Of a DNA stretch of 64,000 nt, positions 56,145 to 64,000 are shown in pieces. A program made the translations under genes and the position numbers. The notes beneath the pieces are model-generated. The model was not told the DNA's origin. It did no database searches and saw only the letters and a list, made by a program, of their open reading frames with translations. The DNA is from Enterococcus larvae (lineage in GTDB: Bacteria > Bacillota > Bacilli > Lactobacillales > Enterococcaceae): assembly GCF_017830045.1 (NCBI RefSeq), contig NZ_JAEDXU010000001.1:558001-622000 (forward strand), given 5' to 3'. Each line of letters begins with the position of its first letter. Within the stretch, counting starts at the first letter, position 1.

Positions 56145-57057
56145 ACGCCCATACCTTTCTTAGCAGTTCATTCCATGAAGGGCTATCTGCTCTTGAAAGT
56201 GAATACTCCATCAACAGCGCCGTTTCATTATTTTCTTTCAATGAAAATGAAATCAAGCGCTGATAAACAACACTTTTCAAGCATTCCTCCAACTCTCGTT
56301 CCTTCACACCTAATTCAATCAATCGTTCTGTCACACCGTTGATCCCTCTACTATGGATTGTTGCGAAAACTGTATGCCCTGTCAAAGCTGCTCTGATTGC
56401 CGCCTGAGCAGTCAAAGCATCTCTGATTTCTCCGATGATCAAGATATCTGGTCGATGTCTGAGACACGCCTTGATCAACACATCATAAGTCAGGTCGATT
56501 TTTGTATTTGTCTGCAGCTGTAAAAATGAATATTCTTCAATTTCAACTGGATCTTCAATACAAATCACCTGGCTATTACGTCGATTCTCCTTAGCTAGCT
56601 TGTACATCAATGTCGTTTTCCCTGAGCCTACAGGTCCGCAAAATAGATGCAGCCCCATTTTCTTTACACCATTTCTGATTTCTGAGAGCTGATAAGGCAG
56701 TAAATACCTTTCTTGACTATCCCCAAAGAAATGCAGAAAACGGATGACCAGACTTTCACGTTGTTTGAAATCTCCTACTGTGGAAAGCCGCAGCCTTCTC
56801 TCTTGCTCATCGATCAGATAAGTAACAGCTCCCACTTGAGCCTTTCTTTTTTCTCCAACATCCATCTGTCCGATAAACTTAAAGTGAAAAATCAGCTTCT
56901 CTCCATATTCCTTCGATAACTGCTTGTACTTTTTTTTGTGATGAGCGATCCTGAACAAGACATCATACCCATCACGATCAGGTAGGATATATAAATCCTG
57001 TGCCTGATTATGAACGCCCCACTCAATGAGCTCTTTGGAAAAATCTTTTATATCCAT
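56098..57057 (-). CDS. comGA: Competence traffic ATPase ComGA
   Basis: 319 residues from ATG 57057 with AAGGAGGAAGC upstream. Walker A is FCGPVGSGKTTLMYKLA, Asp and Walker B are in ICIEDPVEIEE and DILIIGEIRDALTAQAAIRAAL, the type II secretion ATPase signature. It energises pilus extension. It is first of the comG operon. A longer frame to 57177 would run into a terminator hairpin and is rejected. Confidence 0.95.
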   Translation of the reverse strand: MDIKDFSKELIEWGVHNQAQDLYILPDRDGYDVLFRIAHHKKKYKQLSKEYGEKLIFHFKFIGQMDVGEKRKAQVGAVTYLIDEQERRLRLSTVGDFKQRESLVIRFLHFFGDSQERYLLPYQLSEIRNGVKKMGLHLFCGPVGSGKTTLMYKLAKENRRNSQVICIEDPVEIEEYSFLQLQTNTKIDLTYDVLIKACLRHRPDILIIGEIRDALTAQAAIRAALTGHTVFATIHSRGINGVTERLIELGVKERELEECLKSVVYQRLISFSLKENNETALLMEYSLSRADSPSWNELLRKVWAYGFIDKNTFFQEQRN

Positions 57058-57103
57058 CGCTTCCTCCTTAAAGTAAGATACGTAAAAAAAAGCTGATTCC
57101 AAC

Positions 57104-57133
57104 AAAAAAACGTGAGACAATATCTGCCTCACG
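57104..57133 (-). terminator. Terminator-like hairpin just upstream of comGA
   Basis: Stem CGTGAGGCA/TGTCTCACG on the minus strand with one wobble, followed by seven Ts. It is directed towards comGA and lies 46 bases before its start, so it must end an upstream transcript or attenuate the com operon. Confidence 0.7.
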
Positions 57134-57358
57134 CTTTTCGATAATTCAATCGCTAAAAATTGTTTCCAATCCCTCAAATGACTCGCTCATCTATTCTATA
57201 TAGCTTCTTATCTGTAATCGAAAAATATGCTCCTCAAAACTACTTATTTGATTAAGAGAAAAATAAGATAGTTCCATTTAAAACTTAATACTTCAATTAT
57301 CTTATTATTAAAACCTCTGCATATTTTTTCAATCAAAAAGTTGATACTTCTGGAAAAA
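57134..57358. other. Spacer upstream of comGA without a supported gene
   Basis: Only very short frames on the minus strand, including a 28-codon frame from ATGGAACTA and a 14-codon frame (MSESFEGLETIFSD) directly before the hairpin at 57104. Neither has a good ribosome site. The comGA promoter should lie here; no clear streptococcal-type CIN box TACGAATA was seen. Confidence 0.4.
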
Positions 57359-57447
57359 GTAATATGGCAGACGCCATCGAAATGACGTCTGCCATATTAC
57401 TAAGAGTTTTAATGCACTATCTTCCCCAAAATAGTTTATTGCTTTTA
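57353..57447 (-). ncRNA. Possible small RNA upstream of comG
   Basis: On the minus strand a promoter-like pair TTACAA and TATAAT/TAATAT (57481 to 57453) is followed within about 90 bases by a perfect 15-bp hairpin (GTAATATGGCAGACG and complement, 57359-57400) and five Ts. No frame of useful length lies between. This is the layout of a short intergenic RNA. It is a candidate only. Confidence 0.35.
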
Positions 57448-57521
57448 TATTTATATTATACTAGAAATTTTATGTTTGTAACTTTCAAAAATTGTTTGAT
57501 TTATTGAAATTTTTGAGAAAA

Positions 57522-57554
57522 GAGCTTTTATCTGAAAGGGTCAGATAAAAGCTC
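57522..57554 (-). terminator. Terminator of the ula operon
   Basis: Perfect 14-bp stem GAGCTTTTATCTGA with complement and a five-base loop, followed on the minus strand by TTTTCT. It lies 126 bases after the ulaF stop. Confidence 0.85.
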
Positions 57555-57679
57555 AGGCTTTATACTAAGACAAAGCACTAGATCTCCTACATTATAGCAG
57601 ATATTCAAAAATCCATTTTCTCAAACTTTTACACATAAGTCATATATTTTTGATAAAACGAAAGTTATTTTTTGTGATT

Positions 57680-58384
57680 TTATTGACCATAATAAGCATT
57701 TTTTCCATGCTTTCTGAAATAATGCTTGTCTAAAAGGTACTGTGGGATTGGTTTGATCTTGCTATTGATTCCTTCTGTCTGCAATGCCATTTCCGCAATT
57801 TCATCTAAAACGATGCTGTTCTCAACTGCTTTTTGAGGATTTGCTCCCCAAGTAAATGGACCATGCCCATAAACAAGAACACCTGGTACTGCCAGAGGAT
57901 CGAGTTTCTGCTCTTGGAAAGTTTCCACAATAACATGCCCTGTTTCTATTTCATAGGCTCTATTCACCTCTTCTGCTGTCAACTGCCGCGTACAGGGAAC
58001 TGAACCATAGAATGTGTCTGCATGAGTCGTTCCATAAGCTGGAAGCCCTCTTCCAGCTTGAGCCCACATCACAGCATATTTAGAATGGGTATGCACAACA
58101 GAGCCAATGTCTTTAAAGGCTTTGTAGAGAATCACATGTGTCGAAAGATCTGACGAAGCCTTCATACCTTCTTCCAGCAGCTTGCCATCCAAATCCGTCA
58201 CAACCATGTCTTCTGCTTTCATTTTACTATAAGGAACACCGCTAGGCTTGATGACGATTACACCTAGATCCCGATCGATTTCACTGACATTTCCCCAAGT
58301 CAGCTTTACAAGTCCCGCTTTTGGCAACGCCAGATTAGCTATGAATACACGTTCTTTCATTTTTCTTATCTGTTCATCATTCAA
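57680..58384 (-). CDS. ulaF: L-ribulose-5-phosphate 4-epimerase (UlaF)
   Basis: 234 residues of the class II aldolase fold. Zinc ligands are in VVHTHSKYAVMWAQ and VYGHGPFTWG, with TTHADTFYG in between. It converts L-ribulose 5-phosphate to D-xylulose 5-phosphate, the last step of ascorbate use here. Its start overlaps the ulaE stop by eight bases. AraD is the closest alternative name. Confidence 0.93.
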   Translation of the reverse strand: MNDEQIRKMKERVFIANLALPKAGLVKLTWGNVSEIDRDLGVIVIKPSGVPYSKMKAEDMVVTDLDGKLLEEGMKASSDLSTHVILYKAFKDIGSVVHTHSKYAVMWAQAGRGLPAYGTTHADTFYGSVPCTRQLTAEEVNRAYEIETGHVIVETFQEQKLDPLAVPGVLVYGHGPFTWGANPQKAVENSIVLDEIAEMALQTEGINSKIKPIPQYLLDKHYFRKHGKNAYYGQ

Positions 58385-59234
58385 AATATCCGGCCTCCTT
58401 TAAAAATGGGAAAAGAAAGTTTTTCGCTCTTTCTATTTCCAGCTCAGGCATCTCACTAGTTTCACTCCACATTTCAATCAAAAACGGCCCATTATAATCC
58501 AATCGTTTCAAGGTTTTCAAACAACCGGCAAAATCCACACAGCCATCTCCAAATGGTACTTCTTTAAACTTCCCGCCAAATTCATCAGTTACAGCTAGGG
58601 TATCCTTCAAATGAATTGCTGAAATCTGACTGATCCCCTGCTCCAGCTCATAGCCGATATCATTTTCCGGCCAGGCAGATAGGTTGCCCAAATCCGGATA
58701 AACTTGCAAATAGGGCGAGGGTATCTGCTCTTTTATTTTCAAAAATTTTGAAATCGAATTGATGAAAGCATCATCCATGATCTCAATGGATAAAACTACC
58801 TCTTTAGAAGCAGCCATCCCTACAGCTTTTTTCAAATTTTCGATAAAATAGTTTCTCGAAGCAATTGTTTTCTCTTCATAGTACACATCATATCCGGCAA
58901 GCTGGATTGTTCGAACCCCCAGATCAGAAGCCAAATCGATTGCCTGCTTCATAATTTCCAATGCTTGTTCACGAACGGCCTCATCTTTTGATCCAAAAGG
59001 AAAGCGCCGATGACCGCTCAAACAAATGGATAGGATTTTTACACCCGTTTCATGGATTGCATCAATGATCTGTTTTCGTTCTTCCTTGCTCCATTCCAAT
59101 CGGGACAATCTTTCATCCGTTTCATCAATCGACATTTCTACAAAGTCAAAACCCAGCTTCTTTGCTAACACCAGTCGTTCTTCCCAACTGATCCCTTTAG
59201 GAAGAGCCTTTTCATAAATTCCTAACGTTGCCAT
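58377..59234 (-). CDS. ulaE: L-xylulose-5-phosphate 3-epimerase (UlaE)
   Basis: 285 residues from ATG 59234 behind GGGGGTGAT. TIM-barrel features include FVEMSIDETDERLSRLEWS, LSIEIMDDAF, QVYPDLGNL and IHLKDT with metal-binding Glu/Asp/His. The enzyme epimerises L-xylulose 5-phosphate to L-ribulose 5-phosphate. It starts five bases after the ulaD stop. Confidence 0.93.
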   Translation of the reverse strand: MATLGIYEKALPKGISWEERLVLAKKLGFDFVEMSIDETDERLSRLEWSKEERKQIIDAIHETGVKILSICLSGHRRFPFGSKDEAVREQALEIMKQAIDLASDLGVRTIQLAGYDVYYEEKTIASRNYFIENLKKAVGMAASKEVVLSIEIMDDAFINSISKFLKIKEQIPSPYLQVYPDLGNLSAWPENDIGYELEQGISQISAIHLKDTLAVTDEFGGKFKEVPFGDGCVDFAGCLKTLKRLDYNGPFLIEMWSETSEMPELEIERAKNFLFPFLKEAGYFE

Positions 59235-59238
59235 TCCA

Positions 59239-59877
59239 TCACCCCCAAATACGGCTGATTTCATTTTTAAAGGCTTGTGCAGCAGCTTTCGGATTTTCTG
59301 CCGCAGTGATCCCACGGCCTGTAATGAAGGTATACACGTCCACACCTGTAAACAGCTTCAACGTATCTACATCCAATCCACCTGTTACTGAAACCCTAAA
59401 GCCCATTTCAATCAGCTTTTTGACCTTAGACAGGTCCTTTTCGCCCCACGTTTCCCCGGCAAAAAGTGCATCACGGCTTTGATGATAAATAGCCTGAGAA
59501 ATTCCTGCATCCAACCATTTTTGTGCCTGTTCATAGGTCCAATCACCATACAGCTCAACCTGAACCTCTTCTACTTCTTTCGCAGCGGCAGCCATTGTAG
59601 GAATGGTTGCACAACAAATCACTGTCATCCAGTCTGCACCAGCATCTGCACAGTTCTTCGCTACCGTCCCGCCTGCATCTGCACATTTCGTATCTGCAAT
59701 GATTTTTTTCTCCGGGTACAGCGCCCGTACACAACGAATCGCTTCCTCACCAGCCTGTAGGCACAAAATTGTTCCCACCTCAAGAATATCAACAATATCT
59801 CCGACATTTTTTACATCCGCCAATGCACTTGGTAAATCAGAGTGGTCTAACGCTACTTGCAAATTTGGTAATCCCAT
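59239..59877 (-). CDS. ulaD: 3-keto-L-gulonate-6-phosphate decarboxylase (UlaD)
   Basis: 212 residues. The catalytic DxKxxD motif is ADTKCADAG (Asp62, Lys64, Asp67), and DHSDL near the start and GITAAENPKAAA near the end bind phosphate. It decarboxylates 3-keto-L-gulonate 6-phosphate to L-xylulose 5-phosphate. Confidence 0.95.
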   Translation of the reverse strand: MGLPNLQVALDHSDLPSALADVKNVGDIVDILEVGTILCLQAGEEAIRCVRALYPEKKIIADTKCADAGGTVAKNCADAGADWMTVICCATIPTMAAAAKEVEEVQVELYGDWTYEQAQKWLDAGISQAIYHQSRDALFAGETWGEKDLSKVKKLIEMGFRVSVTGGLDVDTLKLFTGVDVYTFITGRGITAAENPKAAAQAFKNEISRIWG

Positions 59878-59993
59878 TAAATCATCCTCCTGAGTTTTCT
59901 ACTGTTTTAAAATGGATCTGTTTTCTATCCGCAGCATATAAGCATTACAGCTAAGCTCATGCTTTTTGAATGCGCAACTATTTAATTTTTAGA

Positions 59994-60030
59994 GCGTAGG
60001 ACAGTTGTCATTTCACTCATTGTCCCACGC
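59994..60030 (-). terminator. Hairpin inside the ula operon, between ulaB and ulaD
   Basis: Ten-base arms GCGTGGGACA/TGTCCTACGC on the minus strand with one wobble, followed by weak T-rich sequence. The GGGACA core recalls the hairpins at 7059 and 11152. It may lower expression of the enzyme genes relative to the transporter genes. Confidence 0.55.
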
Positions 60031-60048
60031 CCATTCGTTATATTTTTT

Positions 60049-60348
60049 CTATTTGTATTTTGCCTCAAGCTCTGTTTCTTTTACTTTTTCCTGCACTTCT
60101 TTTGCAGACATTACATTTCGAATACCAATAACCGTGATGCCCTTTTCTTTGACTGCATCAAACATATTCAGAAAATTCATTGGTGTGAATACAACATCAT
60201 ATTGTGCTGCTGAACTTTTTCCCTCTGCAATCGAACAATGGTGGATTTTAGTAATCTTAAAGCCCATTTCCGTTAATCCTTTTTCCACACTTCTCATCAT
60301 CATCAAGCTCGTTCCAGATCCATTTGCACATGATACTAATACTCTCAT
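60049..60348 (-). CDS. ulaB: Ascorbate PTS component IIB (UlaB)
   Basis: 99 residues. The phosphoryl Cys is in VLVSCANGSGTSLMM (position 7). It passes phosphate from IIA to ascorbate bound in UlaA. It lies 42 bases after ulaA. Confidence 0.93.
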   Translation of the reverse strand: MRVLVSCANGSGTSLMMMRSVEKGLTEMGFKITKIHHCSIAEGKSSAAQYDVVFTPMNFLNMFDAVKEKGITVIGIRNVMSAKEVQEKVKETELEAKYK

Positions 60349-60390
60349 TATAAAATCCTCCTAAAAATTATTTTTTATTTATCAGCTGCA

Positions 60391-61860
60391 TCAAGCAGCC
60401 ATTTTTTTAACATACTCATCGTAGTCATCAACAATCAAGAAGTAACCCTCTGGATTTGCTCGATACTGCAGTTGAGGAATCGCAAGGAAAGCTAAGACAA
60501 CAACAGCAATTCCCGCATAACCCAAGAATTTCATGATGACAGTCGCTAACGGCCAAACTGTTGCCCAGTCGAACATTCCCAGATAGCCGCCATATTGTGC
60601 CAAACCGACAAAGGAAGCAATCAATGCTGAACCGATTACTTGAATGATCCCCGAAAGGAATGGGAAAATACAAGCCGCCTTGACCCCACCACGATTATTT
60701 GCAAACAATGCAATTGCAGCATTATCAAAGAACAACGGAATAAAGCCGGCAATCACGATGACTGGAGACTTAAATAGAATCAGTAATCCAATAGTCAAGA
60801 ATTGACCCAATGCACCAAACAGGAAGCCAATCGTTACTGCATTTGAAGACCCAAAGGCCAAAGAAGCAGATACATCGATTCCCGGTACAGCACCTGGAAG
60901 CAGCGTATTAGAAATCCCTTGGAAGGAAGCTGTCAGTTCATCAACGAAGGTTCGTACACCCAATTGCAAAATCGCCAGATACACAGCAAAGTATAACGAT
61001 GTTTGCAGAATATAGAAGAAGAAGCTTTGTCCTTCAACCATAAATTCGGCACTAATCAGGTAATCCTGTCCCAAAACAAGCATGATGACACCGAAGAAGA
61101 ACAGCATCAGGATAGAAGTGGACACCATATTCTCATTAAATATAGAAAGAAATCCTGGGAAATTGATATCTTCGATTCGTTTGTTGTTCTTTCCCTTCTT
61201 CATCTTCTCAGCTAAGCGGGCAAAAATATAAATACCAAACATTTGTTGATGGGCAATTGCAAAACCAGCGCCCTCGGTCAATTCTTGCGTGATGCCAACT
61301 GTCAGATTTGATCCCACTGCCCAATAACAGCCAAGGATCAGACCCATAACTAAGAGAATCTCTACACGTCCTAAATCAGGGAAACAGAATAGCAGCAGCC
61401 AGAATGCCGTTGCCGCCTGTTGAATCTGAACATTCCCTGTTGTAAAAACAGCCCGCAGCTTTGTATATTTTTTGAAGCGAACCAAAAGGATATTCATGAC
61501 AAATGCAATCAATAACAAGATCATCGTGTCACTGAAGGTTCTTCCAAATGTCTCTTCAATCCCTGCAGTCACCGCGTTCTGACCAAAATATGGATCGATA
61601 ACCATTGCGTCCAAATTGAATCGCTCTTTCAGTCCTACTAAAATTGGTCGGAAATTATTAACTAATCCGCCAGAACCAACACTTAAAATCAGGTAACCAA
61701 CAGTGGCTTTCAAAAATCCTGCAACACTCTCATAAAATGGCTTTTTCAACAACATGTAGCCCAATAATACAATAAATCCAATCAAAAATGCCGGCTGCGT
61801 CAGAATGTTCGCAGCAAAATAATCCCAAATGCCTAATAAAAAATCTAAAACCTGATTCAT
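60391..61860 (-). CDS. ulaA: Ascorbate PTS permease IIC (UlaA)
   Basis: 489 residues with about eleven membrane segments. ILTQPAFLIGFIVLLGYMLL (first helix) and GSGGLVNNF fit UlaA. It transports L-ascorbate while IIB phosphorylates it to L-ascorbate 6-phosphate. It lies 15 bases after ulaC. Confidence 0.95.
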   Translation of the reverse strand: MNQVLDFLLGIWDYFAANILTQPAFLIGFIVLLGYMLLKKPFYESVAGFLKATVGYLILSVGSGGLVNNFRPILVGLKERFNLDAMVIDPYFGQNAVTAGIEETFGRTFSDTMILLLIAFVMNILLVRFKKYTKLRAVFTTGNVQIQQAATAFWLLLFCFPDLGRVEILLVMGLILGCYWAVGSNLTVGITQELTEGAGFAIAHQQMFGIYIFARLAEKMKKGKNNKRIEDINFPGFLSIFNENMVSTSILMLFFFGVIMLVLGQDYLISAEFMVEGQSFFFYILQTSLYFAVYLAILQLGVRTFVDELTASFQGISNTLLPGAVPGIDVSASLAFGSSNAVTIGFLFGALGQFLTIGLLILFKSPVIVIAGFIPLFFDNAAIALFANNRGGVKAACIFPFLSGIIQVIGSALIASFVGLAQYGGYLGMFDWATVWPLATVIMKFLGYAGIAVVVLAFLAIPQLQYRANPEGYFLIVDDYDEYVKKMAA

Positions 61861-61875
61861 TTTACCCCTTCTTTC

Positions 61876-62334
61876 TTATAATTGATATTTCCCCATGACC
61901 TGCTTATAATCTTCCATCGTCTCTATTGCTGATAAGTCTTCGATCAGTCCATCCACCATCAACATCTCGGAAAGATTCGCGATGTTCTGCACATGCTCTT
62001 CCCCGTTTTTCGCTGCTAAAGTAAAAAACAGCTTGGCATTTTTCTCTGGATTGCCTTCTTCAAAAACAACGTCCTCCGGCATTTTAGTAAATGCGATACC
62101 CGTTCCAAAAACACCTTCACTTTTTTCTGATGAATGCGGCATTGCTACCCCAGGTACGATAACGATGTACGGCCCAAATTCTTTCACACAGGCAATAATT
62201 TCATCTACATATGTCTGGTTGATGATTTCCTTTTCCAAGAAATTTTCGCAGCTGATCTTCACTGCATCTTCCCAGTTTTCCGGTACTCTGTCGCTAAAAC
62301 GTATCAAATCATTCTCATAAAAATACTTCAGCAT
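61876..62334 (-). CDS. ulaC: Ascorbate PTS component IIA (UlaC)
   Basis: 152 residues from ATG 62334. The phosphorylated His lies in PGVAMPHSS (position 67). This mannitol/fructose-type IIA domain receives phosphate from HPr. It is the second gene after the operon promoter. Confidence 0.92.
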   Translation of the reverse strand: MLKYFYENDLIRFSDRVPENWEDAVKISCENFLEKEIINQTYVDEIIACVKEFGPYIVIVPGVAMPHSSEKSEGVFGTGIAFTKMPEDVVFEEGNPEKNAKLFFTLAAKNGEEHVQNIANLSEMLMVDGLIEDLSAIETMEDYKQVMGKYQL

Positions 62335-62447
62335 TGTGAATCCCCTTCCATTTTTTATTGGAAACCAGAACGACTGCAATCACTTGCAAGCCGTTCTTAT
62401 CTCCGTCGTCCAACTAACATCCAACAATCCGCATTGCTTCTTCTTTC

Positions 62448-63512
62448 TTATAGGAAAGATGGGAACGGTGTATCGTTTTCTACTGTAAAGACATCATCAA
62501 AACCACGATAGAAATTGAATTCCATTTTATCTTTATCATTCGGGTAAGTGAATTTACCGCCAACCTGCCAGATAAATGGCTTAAATTGATAATCCAAGCG
62601 ATCTTTCTTAAATTTCCAAATCTCAGTGATTTCTTTGGGATCAGCCATGAAATTTGCCCAGATATCATAATGCACAGGGATCACAACTTTGGCATTTAAA
62701 GATTCCGCCATTCTCAGCATATCAACAGAGGTTACTTTATCTGTGATTCCACGAGGGTTTTCTCCATAAGCACCCAAACATACATCAATCGTATGCTCAT
62801 TGCCATGCTTGGCAAACATATTGGAATAATGTGAATCACCTGCATGATAAATATTCCCGCCAGATGTCTTAAATAGATAGTTGACAGCAATCTCGTCCAT
62901 GTCCTGAGGCATTTTTCCTTTCAATGTTACTTCCGGATTTTCACAAGTAACTAAAGCAGTCCGATCGAAGGCTTCCAATGCTACGATTTCAATATCCTTA
63001 ACAGCAACACGATCCCCTGGTCTGACAACCAATGTTTTCTCTTCTGGGATTCCCCACTTCAACCAAGTATTCACTACTTCCTGCGGTCCGATGAAACGTG
63101 CCTCAGGACAGTTTTGATGAACAGCCGCAGCTGTATTGATATCTAAGTGGTCGGAATGAATATGTGTTACAACCAAGGCATCTACGTCCTTAACCGCAAA
63201 TGGATCGATCACAAAAGGCTGTGTTCGCAAATTAGGCTGCATATTTTCGCAACCGCTCATACGCATCATCTGATGTCCCTTTTTCATTTTGCCGTTTCCA
63301 TGACTTTGCTTTCCAGTACCGCACCATAAATCACAAAGAATGTTTGTTCCTTCATGGGATTTCAACCAAATACCTGTACAGCCCAGCCACCACATTGCGA
63401 CGGTTCCCTTTTGAACTTCTTCTCGTTCAATCTCTTCATTCAGGTATGTTCCCCATTCCGGAAATGTACTTAAAATCCAGCTCTCTTTTGTTACATCATG
63501 AATCGTTGCCAT
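62448..63512 (-). CDS. ulaG: L-ascorbate-6-phosphate lactonase (UlaG)
   Basis: 354 residues of the metallo-beta-lactamase fold. The metal motif is THIHSDHLD, with the second His in HAGDSHYS. It hydrolyses L-ascorbate 6-phosphate to 3-keto-L-gulonate 6-phosphate. It is first of the operon, with GGAGG before the ATG. Confidence 0.96.
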   Translation of the reverse strand: MATIHDVTKESWILSTFPEWGTYLNEEIEREEVQKGTVAMWWLGCTGIWLKSHEGTNILCDLWCGTGKQSHGNGKMKKGHQMMRMSGCENMQPNLRTQPFVIDPFAVKDVDALVVTHIHSDHLDINTAAAVHQNCPEARFIGPQEVVNTWLKWGIPEEKTLVVRPGDRVAVKDIEIVALEAFDRTALVTCENPEVTLKGKMPQDMDEIAVNYLFKTSGGNIYHAGDSHYSNMFAKHGNEHTIDVCLGAYGENPRGITDKVTSVDMLRMAESLNAKVVIPVHYDIWANFMADPKEITEIWKFKKDRLDYQFKPFIWQVGGKFTYPNDKDKMEFNFYRGFDDVFTVENDTPFPSFL

Positions 63513-63560
63513 ATGCTACCTCCATTATTTTCTTTCTGTTCATATTTCGTTTACAGCTTT

Positions 63561-63588
63561 ATTCTACAATAAAATGAACCGTTTTCAA
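63561..63588 (-). promoter_or_regulatory. Promoter of the ula operon
   Basis: Minus strand: TTGAAA, 16-base spacer, TAGAAT, about 49 bases before the ulaG start. Confidence 0.65.
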
Positions 63589-63590
63589 TC

Positions 63591-63657
63591 TTTTTATAAG
63601 ATCGTTGAATCTTTTTAAGATCGTTTATATATTTTATCATATGTTTTTAGATCATTT
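63591..63657. promoter_or_regulatory. Repeated motif upstream of ula: possible regulator sites
   Basis: The motif TTTTTA(T)AAGATCGTT appears at 63591 and 63612, and a diverged copy TTTTTAGATCATTT at 63644. Spacing of 21 bases (two helical turns) between the first two, immediately upstream of the -35, suits an activator bound to one face of the DNA. Confidence 0.5.
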
Positions 63658-63717
63658 AATTAACGTTATAACATTTTAGGATTGTTTTATGCTATTATTA
63701 CACTTGAGGTGAGGAAA

Positions 63718-64000
63718 ATGAAAAAACTATTATGGACTGGTATTTATAGTGGGAAAAAAATTATGCTATGGTGTGTTTATTTGATTTTTGCCGGATATAT
63801 TGTTAACTTAATCATTACAACTGAACAGATTGGTACAAAAGTGATTTTTGCTGTCATTGGAGGAATGGTTCTAAGTGTTGTCCTTTTGTTCGAGTACTTA
63901 AAGAGAAAATACGATCATATGATCTATGCCTTAACGATCGATTGTTCGATCCCTCAAGCTGAAGTTCTAAAACAGCAGCTGCAGGAAAAGGATTTTTTCC
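63718..64000 (+). CDS. Membrane protein, 3' end off window
   Basis: ATG 63718 follows TGAGGTGAGG. The visible 94 residues have two membrane helices (KIMLWCVYLIFAGYIVNLII and KVIFAVIGGMVLSVVLLFEYL), with a charged cytosolic stretch after. No family was recognised. The gene is divergent from ula and may share its control region. Confidence 0.7.
   Translation, partial: MKKLLWTGIYSGKKIMLWCVYLIFAGYIVNLIITTEQIGTKVIFAVIGGMVLSVVLLFEYLKRKYDHMIYALTIDCSIPQAEVLKQQLQEKDFF

Noticed and set aside
57058-57177. Upstream extension of comGA to ATG 57177
   Set aside because: It would translate through the terminator hairpin and ignore the strong AAGGAGG before ATG 57057.
63576-63590. cre-like TGAAAACGGTTCA at the ula -35
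   Set aside because: It is one base short and lacks the final CA positions of the consensus.

Overview
The window is low-GC Firmicute chromosome, most likely Enterococcus or a close relative in the Lactobacillales. Supporting signs are strong AGGAGG ribosome-binding sites, a CIRCE-controlled groES-groEL pair, Rex, a comG-ytxK-ackA arrangement, a rarA-6S RNA-usp neighbourhood, a complete ula (ascorbate) operon and a gram-positive N-glycan/mannose locus. No rRNA, tRNA or CRISPR array was seen, and most of the sequence is ordinary core genome.

Layout. 1-4.7 kb: a partial HAD hydrolase, a TraX-like membrane protein, a small gene interrupted by an in-frame stop, a GNAT acetyltransferase paired with a class II tRNA-synthetase-like protein, a Crp/Fnr regulator and a short secreted cysteine-containing peptide. 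4.7-7 kb: a 2-hydroxyacid dehydrogenase coupled to an APC amino-acid permease. 7.2-25 kb: a mannose-glycan utilisation locus. It holds a YesN/YesM-type two-component system with a YesL-like protein, a solute-binding lipoprotein with two permeases (no ATPase), GH1, a ROK kinase, GH38, GH125, a GntR-LacI chimeric regulator and GH92. A shared palindrome TGATATATCA precedes both main operons and the regulator gene, and a cre-like site precedes the transporter operon. Together these genes could sense, import and dismantle high-mannose N-glycans.

25-29.2 kb is accessory: an internalin-like secreted LRR protein, a possible bacteriocin-immunity protein, a small orphan, a second secreted LRR-like protein and the broken C-terminal end of a tyrosine integrase next to the groEL terminator. 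This looks like an old insertion beside groESL. 29.2-37.7 kb: groEL, groES, small membrane proteins, a CPBP protease, rex, an ABC-F ATPase, and a DeoR regulator with a degenerate M24 peptidase-like protein. 37.8-46.3 kb: a carnitine/choline acyltransferase, dtd, a bifunctional (p)ppGpp synthetase/hydrolase with a long tandem-repeat leader, a DeoC-like protein, rsmE, prmA, a DUF3013 protein and a 3-methyladenine glycosylase. 46.5-50.8 kb: an SMI1/KNR4-like protein, rarA, 6S RNA, a membrane protein, usp and a DUF2785 protein.

50.9-57.1 kb: ackA, ytxK and a seven-gene comG pseudopilus operon, all on the minus strand. 57.7-63.5 kb: ulaG-C-A-B-D-E-F (promoter to end), which imports ascorbate by PTS and converts it to D-xylulose 5-phosphate. 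A divergent membrane gene runs off the right edge.

The observations most worth following are the tandem-repeat leader of the (p)ppGpp synthetase gene, the shared operator and split layout of the mannose locus, the integrase relic with its LRR/immunity cargo, the serial terminators upstream of comGA and the bacterial carnitine acyltransferase.
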